From positions 1 to 10,203 of the forward strand of contig JAURYZ010000112.1 in the NCBI GenBank assembly GCA_030653635.1: DNA of 10,203 nucleotides, given 5' to 3'. Each line of letters starts with the position of its first letter. Positions within the stretch are counted from its first letter, which is position 1. The stretch is from Coriobacteriia bacterium (lineage in GTDB: Bacteria; Actinomycetota; Coriobacteriia; Anaerosomatales; JAHIQC01). This document shows positions 6,385 through 10,203 of this stretch, in pieces. The translations under genes were made by a program, and so were the position numbers. The notes under the pieces were generated by a model that saw only the letters and a list, made by a program, of their open reading frames with translations, was not told the DNA's origin and did not search any database.

Positions 6385-7115
6385 AGTGTCACCTCGCTTG
6401 ATTTGTCTTTGCTTCCGCCAAAGTACACAGAGGCGATATCGAGTTCCTTCTCCAGTTGTGCCGGCGTACCCGAGAACTCGATATGCCCGGTCTTGAGCAC
6501 GTAAGCTCGATCTGCGACCTTCAACGCGCGTTCGGCGTTCTGCTCCACGAGCAGGATCGTGATTCCACGATCGCGCAGCATGCCGATGAGCTCGAAAATG
6601 TTGTCGACCATCGTCGGAGACAAGCCGAGCGAAGGCTCATCGAGCATGAGCAGCTTCGGATGGCTCATGAGCGCTCGGGCTATCGCGAGTTGCTGTTGCT
6701 CGCCACCCGAGAGTAGCCCACCTGGCTGACTCAGCCGCTCCTCGAGAATCGGGAACAGCGCAAACATCTCTTTCAAGTCCTGCTGGTAGCGGGAACGCTC
6801 GTAGCAGGTGTAGGCGCCAAGTCGCAGATTCTCGGCAACCGTGAGGCTCGTAAAGATCTCCCGCCCCTCGGGCACCATAGAGATCCCGAGCTTCAAGATC
6901 GATTCCGGCTTCTTGTTCATGATGCTCTCGCCTGCGAACTCGATAGACCCCTGGACGGGGCGCAGCACGCCGCAGATCGACTTGAGCGTGGTGGATTTGC
7001 CAGCGCCGTTGGTGCCCAGAAGCGCGACCAACTCGCCTTCGTTGACCTCGAGTGAGATCCCGTGCAATGCGGTGATCGCGCCGTACGAAGCTTGTAGTTC
7101 TGTGACCGTGAGCAT
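6381..7115 (-). CDS. livF: ABC transporter ATP-binding protein LivF
   Basis: A 244-residue cytoplasmic ATPase that powers the LivHM permeases together with LivG. Visible motifs are Walker A GTNGAGKST (34-42), the LivF-typical VPEGREIFTSLTVAENLRLGA (81-101), signature LSGGEQQQLAIARAL (135-149), Walker B LLMLDEP (155-161) and LLVEQNA (188-194). In the last, the switch position is Gln rather than His, as is usual in LivF proteins. The C-terminus ends with a short charged tail (SKDKSSEVTL). ATG 7115 has AGGGAGGG about 6 bases upstream and lies 12 bp after the livG stop. Its stop overlaps the livH start. All catalytic motifs look intact. Confidence 0.95.
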   Translation of the reverse strand: MLTVTELQASYGAITALHGISLEVNEGELVALLGTNGAGKSTTLKSICGVLRPVQGSIEFAGESIMNKKPESILKLGISMVPEGREIFTSLTVAENLRLGAYTCYERSRYQQDLKEMFALFPILEERLSQPGGLLSGGEQQQLAIARALMSHPKLLMLDEPSLGLSPTMVDNIFELIGMLRDRGITILLVEQNAERALKVADRAYVLKTGHIEFSGTPAQLEKELDIASVYFGGSKDKSSEVTL

Positions 7116-7127
7116 GGGTTCCCTCCC

Positions 7128-7868
7128 TTACGCGGTGCTTCCGAGATACGCACTCACGACCTGTGGGTCGGCGCGCACCTCCTCGGGCGTTCCGTGCGCG
7201 ATGGTCTTGCCGTAATTGAGCACGTGCAAGGTGTCGCACAGGTTCATCATCAGACGCATGTCGTGCTCGACGATCAGCACGCCTACGCCCTTCTTCTCTG
7301 GTATGAGCCTCAGCAACTCGAGCAGCAGGTCGCTCTCCTCTTCATTGAGGCCGGCGGCCGGCTCGTCGAGCAGCAGGAACTTCGGTTTCATGGCGAGCGC
7401 CCGTGCGATCTCCAACTTACGCTGGTGACCGAAGGGAATCTCACTGGCGAGGCGATCGGAGAACTGCTCGATCCCCATCTCCATGAGCAACTCCTCGGCA
7501 AAGGGAACGGCGGCTCGTCTCGAACTACCCATGCTGACAGCGGCGACCTCGACGTTCTCAAGGACGGTGAGCTCCTTGAACAGTCGGATCGTTTGGAACG
7601 TGCGCGCCAGTCCCGCGTGTGCCACGCGGTGCGGTGGCTTCTCAGTGGTAGCGGTTCCGTCGACGATGACCGACCCGCTCGTCGCGCGAAGCAGGCCGGT
7701 GACCACGTTGATAAGCGTGGTCTTGCCCGAACCGTTCGGACCGATCAGGCCGAGGATCTCGCCCGTGTGCATTTCGAAGCTGACGTCGTCCACGGCCTTG
7801 AGGCCAGCGAACGACTTACATAGATTGCGTATCTCGAGCGTGCTGGACGAACTTTGCGCAGCTTCCAT
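7128..7868 (-). CDS. livG: ABC transporter ATP-binding protein LivG
   Basis: A 246-residue ATPase from ATG 7868, the partner of LivF. Motifs are Walker A GPNGSGKTT (43-51), the LivG-typical ARTFQTIRLFKELTVLENVEVA (about 88-109, with the Q-loop Gln), the degenerate signature PFGHQRKLEIARAL (145-158, standard for LivG in place of LSGGQ), Walker B FLLLDEPAAGLN (164-175) and switch His in IVEHDM (199-204). The insertion usually found between ENVxVA and the signature helix looks shorter than in E. coli-type LivG. A TTG at 7886 would add six residues, but only ATG 7868 has a Shine-Dalgarno (GGAG, 8 bases upstream). The gene is separated from livK by a 129-bp gap holding a large stem-loop, then joined to livF by a 12-bp gap. 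Confidence 0.94.
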   Translation of the reverse strand: MEAAQSSSSTLEIRNLCKSFAGLKAVDDVSFEMHTGEILGLIGPNGSGKTTLINVVTGLLRATSGSVIVDGTATTEKPPHRVAHAGLARTFQTIRLFKELTVLENVEVAAVSMGSSRRAAVPFAEELLMEMGIEQFSDRLASEIPFGHQRKLEIARALAMKPKFLLLDEPAAGLNEEESDLLLELLRLIPEKKGVGVLIVEHDMRLMMNLCDTLHVLNYGKTIAHGTPEEVRADPQVVSAYLGSTA

Positions 7869-7890
7869 ACAGGTCTCCACAATCAAGAGT

Positions 7891-7906
7891 CGGACACGAG
7901 CGTCCG
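7891..7906 (-). promoter_or_regulatory. Small hairpin before the livG ribosome binding site
   Basis: Five-base arms CGGAC and GTCCG flank a six-base loop, about 10 bases before the livG Shine-Dalgarno region. It could modulate livG translation. A stem this short can arise by chance in GC-rich DNA. Confidence 0.2.
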
Positions 7907-7915
7907 TCGAATGTC

Positions 7916-7969
7916 ACGAAACCTGCGGGAGGAAGCCTGTAAGCCAGGCTCCCTCCCCAGGGGTTTCGT
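7916..7969 (-). promoter_or_regulatory. Large intercistronic stem-loop between livK and livG
   Basis: Read on the minus strand, 7969-7962 (ACGAAACC) pairs with 7923-7916 (GGTTTCGT), 8 bp. GGGAGG (7957-7952) pairs with CCTCCC (7932-7927), 6 bp. GAGCCTG (7951-7945) pairs with CAGGCTT (7939-7933), 7 bp including one G-U. A 4x3 internal loop and a 5-nt terminal loop complete a 54-nt hairpin with 21 pairs. No U-run follows, so it is not a standard intrinsic terminator. A 3' stabilising structure or partial read-through barrier for livK mRNA would raise binding protein over membrane components, as is known for other ABC operons; that role is inferred. Confidence 0.65.
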
Positions 7970-7997
7970 ATCAATCAAGCGGTGTTGCGAGTAAGCC

Positions 7998-9191
7998 CTA
8001 CGGAGCCGGGATCTTCTCCGGGATTACCCACTTCATGAAGGTGTTCTTGCCGCCTTCGATCTTGACCAGTGCGGCAGCCTTGTTCGGCTCGTGACCGGAG
8101 GCCGCGTCAGACCACTTGAGCTCACCGGTGAGAAGGTCGAACGTATTGGTCTCCATGGCCTTGGCGACTTTAGCGCCATCGGTGCTGCCGGCTTTCTCCA
8201 TGGCCTCAGCAAGAAGCATCACGACGTCGTAACCGGGCATGATCCACACGGCGTCAGGAGCTGCGTTGAACTTCTTCTCGTACGCAGCGGCAAAAGCGCT
8301 GTACTTCGGGTTGGCCTCATCGGATAGGTAGCCGTGAGTGTCGAACACGATGCTGTTGCCGTACTGCGCACCCAGAGCCTCGAACAGCGCCGGATCGTCG
8401 TAAGAGTCGCCACCCATGATGGGGGCGGTGATGCCGCTCTCACGCAGTGTGCGGATGATGAGCGCCAGGTCGGGCATGTAGGACGAGACGTAGATCACGT
8501 CAGGCTGCTCGGGGAGTGCCTTGATGCGAGCGAGCTGGGCCGAAACGTCGGCCTGACCCTGCGTGTAGCTGTCCTCGAACAGGACCTTTCCACCAAGCTC
8601 CTCATAGCGAGCGATGAAGTAGCGCGAAAGGCTCTTGGTGTAGTCAATGAAGTCATCGGTGATGACGTATGCGGTCTTGAGATCCTGGCCGTATGCGTAC
8701 TCAGCGACGGCTGCGCCCATGGTGGTGTTCCACATGGACATCGTGAACTGCTTGTCGCCCAGAGCGGCCGAGCCATACAGCGGCGACGATGCTGCCGGGG
8801 AGATACCGACGACGCCAGCCTTCTGCGCCTCACGGCTGGCCGGACCACCGAAATCGAAATCGCTCGGTGCAATGATGGCGACGGCGCCCTTGTCGATCAT
8901 CTGCTTGGCCACGTTTCCGACCGTGACCGGATCGCTCTTGCCGTCAAAGTTGAGCAGTTCGACCTGCTTGCCGAGGATGCCTCCATTGGCGTTGAGCTCA
9001 TCAACGGCCAACTGCGCACCGCGCAATGCAGGCTCGTCGAGCGGGGCCTGGATGCCGGTCTGGCAAAGTGCCGCGCCGATGATGATCTTGTCTCCGCCAT
9101 CAGTGGTGGCGGGATCGTCCTTGGTCCCGCAGGCCGTGAGCATCATGGCCACGACGAGCATCAGGGACAGAAGGACTGAAATCCTCTTCAT
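7998..9191 (-). CDS. livK: Extracellular amide/branched-chain amino acid-binding lipoprotein (LivK-like)
   Basis: A 397-residue substrate-binding lipoprotein of the Peripla_BP_6 (type I fold) family. It has a signal peptide MKRISVLLSLMLVVAMMLTAC with lipobox L-T-A-C (Cys21) and a short acidic linker. Two Rossmann-like lobes follow: KIIIGAALCQTGIQAPLDEPALRGAQLAVDELNANGGILGKQVELL, then VAIIAPSDFDFGGPASREAQKAGVVGISPAASSP, a second lobe around TAYVITDDFIDYTKSLSRYFIARYEELGGKV, PDVIYVSSYMPDLALIIRTLRESGITAPIMGGDSYDDPAL, and a C-terminal AVWIMPGYDVVMLLAEAMEKAG. Start: ATG 9191 puts the lysines right before the hydrophobic core. The upstream in-frame residues to TTG 9287 look non-coding. TTG 9200 is a minor alternative with GAGG upstream. 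The Shine-Dalgarno at ATG 9191 is weak. As the first gene of the importer cluster it should bind the substrate at the cell surface. Whether that is an amide, urea or an amino acid is not decided by sequence. Confidence 0.93.
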   Translation of the reverse strand: MKRISVLLSLMLVVAMMLTACGTKDDPATTDGGDKIIIGAALCQTGIQAPLDEPALRGAQLAVDELNANGGILGKQVELLNFDGKSDPVTVGNVAKQMIDKGAVAIIAPSDFDFGGPASREAQKAGVVGISPAASSPLYGSAALGDKQFTMSMWNTTMGAAVAEYAYGQDLKTAYVITDDFIDYTKSLSRYFIARYEELGGKVLFEDSYTQGQADVSAQLARIKALPEQPDVIYVSSYMPDLALIIRTLRESGITAPIMGGDSYDDPALFEALGAQYGNSIVFDTHGYLSDEANPKYSAFAAAYEKKFNAAPDAVWIMPGYDVVMLLAEAMEKAGSTDGAKVAKAMETNTFDLLTGELKWSDAASGHEPNKAAALVKIEGGKNTFMKWVIPEKIPAP

Positions 9192-9395
9192 ATTCTTCAA
9201 GGTATCTTGCCTCGCTTTCAGGAATGCAAATGAACGATTGCTTGTTGATATTGCAGCCGGATCCTGACGAGTTCCCCCTTCCTCCAAATCGAGAAACGGA
9301 AATACCGTGCACCTACCAAGTGAAGTATATAACTAGCCACGCGAGCGCGCTTCGCTAACCGAGCCCGGGGTCTCCATTCCCCCAATATCACCCGA
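9192..9395 (-). promoter_or_regulatory. livK upstream region with candidate -10 box
   Basis: This 204-bp gap contains no gene. On the minus strand TATACT (9329-9324) matches the -10 consensus at five of six positions in an AT-rich patch, without a clear -35. That would leave a leader of about 125-130 nt. The leader contains a purine-rich GGAGGAAGGGGG run (9283-9272) with no start codon at a useful distance. An 8-bp perfect palindrome AGCGCGCT (9344-9351) lies just upstream of the candidate -10. I see no intrinsic terminator for the lipoprotein gene ending at 9396. Confidence 0.3.
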
Positions 9396-10203
9396 CTACC
9401 GCAGAAGCACCGTCTTGGCCACAACGATTCCGCTGGCGGAGTAGGGCTGATCGATCGAGCCCAAAGGCCCGCTCACGTCATACTCGAATCGAAAGATCTC
9501 GCCCAGATCGGCATGCAGCGTCACCATCACCCGGTCCCCAGCCTCGGCCCCGTCCAATGGCACGCTAAACGCGAACGACTCGCCCTTACCGCGCGCCAAC
9601 CATCCCAACAGACGTCCCGGGACTCCATCGCTCATGATGTGCACCGCGACCCAACTCGGACCGGGAAGTCGCACGTAATCGACCAAGAGCGAGCCGTCGG
9701 GGCCCAGCTCTTGGTCCTTGACCGCCACCGAGGCCAAGTTCTGTGGCGCCTCGACGCCAAAGTTGGTGATGACGATGTCGTTCTCAACGGGCACTTGGTC
9801 CACGAACACGGGCTTGTCGAAGCTGCGCTGTGGTCGCACCGGGTCGTACTCGAACACCCGATGGTGCCCACGGTCCGCATGCAAAGCGACTCTCACGAAC
9901 GCGGAGTCGGCCGCATCAAGCGTCACGAGAACGTCGCGACTCTCGCCGGACTCGACGCGCACTCGGCCGAGCACGCCGTAGGGCGCAGCAACAGAACGGA
10001 TCACGAGCCAACCATCGCCCGGAGACACCACGCGCGACACCAAGATCCCTTGCGCCGAGGAGCTCTCCTCGGCGACCTCAAGGCTCGCGTCCCCATTCGC
10101 CGCCACGACGCCTAAGCCCATACCGGGCCCCGGGGTCGAGCCTCCATCAGCCATGCCCATGGCACCGGAATCCGAGCTTTGCGTCGCGCACCCCGTGAGG
10201 GGC
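9396..10203 (-). CDS. Lipoprotein with two DUF7282-like domains, 5' end beyond window
   Basis: An ATG at 10160 gives 254 residues, but the frame stays open upstream and reads P-L-T-G-C-A-T-Q-S-S-D-S-G before it. L-T-G-C is a lipobox with the cysteine at 10190-10188, so the true start is beyond base 10203. A Gly/Pro/Met-rich linker is followed by two tandem beta-rich repeats. Counting from ATG 10160, these are about 25-133 and 143-250. Each begins ASLEVA/ASVAVKDQ, has WLVIRSV/WVAVHIM in the middle, and ends VRVALHADRGHHRVFEYD / VMVTLHADLGEIFRFEYD followed by a D-x-P element. This pattern resembles DUF7282, seen in archaeal and bacterial surface proteins; that assignment is from memory of the family pattern. 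Function is unknown. The gene is separated from livK by 204 bp and is probably a separate unit. Confidence 0.75.
   Translation of the reverse strand, partial: PLTGCATQSSDSGAMGMADGGSTPGPGMGLGVVAANGDASLEVAEESSSAQGILVSRVVSPGDGWLVIRSVAAPYGVLGRVRVESGESRDVLVTLDAADSAFVRVALHADRGHHRVFEYDPVRPQRSFDKPVFVDQVPVENDIVITNFGVEAPQNLASVAVKDQELGPDGSLLVDYVRLPGPSWVAVHIMSDGVPGRLLGWLARGKGESFAFSVPLDGAEAGDRVMVTLHADLGEIFRFEYDVSGPLGSIDQPYSASGIVVAKTVLLR

Noticed and set aside
7916..7969. Rho-independent terminator after livK
   Set aside because: The hairpin is strong but the bases after it on the minus strand (GACATTCGACGG) contain no T-run, and livG follows in the same direction.
8334..9179. Plus-strand open frame opposite livK (281 codons)
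   Set aside because: No recognisable domain or ribosome binding site, and it is fully covered by the well-supported binding-protein gene.
4463..9191. Urea transporter (UrtABCDE) identity for the importer
   Set aside because: No urease genes are nearby, gene order differs and the permeases have ordinary LivH/LivM lengths; the neighbouring enzyme is an acetamidase/formamidase. Urea remains possible as a ligand but is not supported.
9192..9287. Longer livK starting at TTG 9287
   Set aside because: The added 32 residues are hydrophilic and would bury the lipoprotein signal peptide in the interior; MKRISVLLSLM at 9191 is a normal signal-peptide start.

Overview
All supported genes in this window lie on the minus strand, so transcription runs from high to low coordinates. 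High G+C at third codon positions, GGAGG-type ribosome binding sites, several lipoprotein signal peptides and the absence of outer-membrane genes suggest a high-GC Gram-positive (actinobacterial) genome. A Coriobacteriia-like lineage is my best guess, from general gene style only; there is no rRNA or other phylogenetic marker here.

Layout, in the direction of transcription. (1) 10203-9396: a lipoprotein with two copies of a DUF7282-like beta domain; its start lies beyond the window. (2) 9191-3012: a branched-chain amino acid/amide-type (HAAT family) ABC importer in the order binding protein (livK), ATPase (livG), ATPase (livF), permease (livH), permease (livM). An acetamidase/formamidase (fmdA-like) follows 24 bp downstream, then a small lipoprotein of unknown function. 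The livG-to-lipoprotein genes are packed as one operon, with GTGA/ATGA overlaps at livF/livH/livM. livK is separated from livG by a strong 54-nt stem-loop. The linkage suggests import of a short-chain amide or related amide substrate followed by hydrolysis to ammonia and an acid. (3) 2910-1083: an MltG endolytic murein transglycosylase and a LolA-like lipoprotein 19 bp downstream, probably with their own promoter at about 2960. (4) About 1035-919: the C-terminal coding remnant of a membrane protein with no convincing start. (5) 860-1: a nucleotidyltransferase with an N-terminal winged helix, overlapping by one base (TGATG) a HEPN-domain gene cut off by the window edge. This is a HEPN/MNT toxin-antitoxin-type pair, with a 7-bp-arm inverted repeat at its start.

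Most of the window is housekeeping or nutrient uptake. The less ordinary items are the winged-helix MNT/HEPN pair and its putative operator, the orphan membrane-protein 3' end, a possible cysteine pair replacing conserved residues in MltG, the large livK-livG stem-loop, and the amidase-coupled transporter with an unstudied lipoprotein partner. I see no CRISPR array, tRNA, rRNA, insertion sequence or phage gene.
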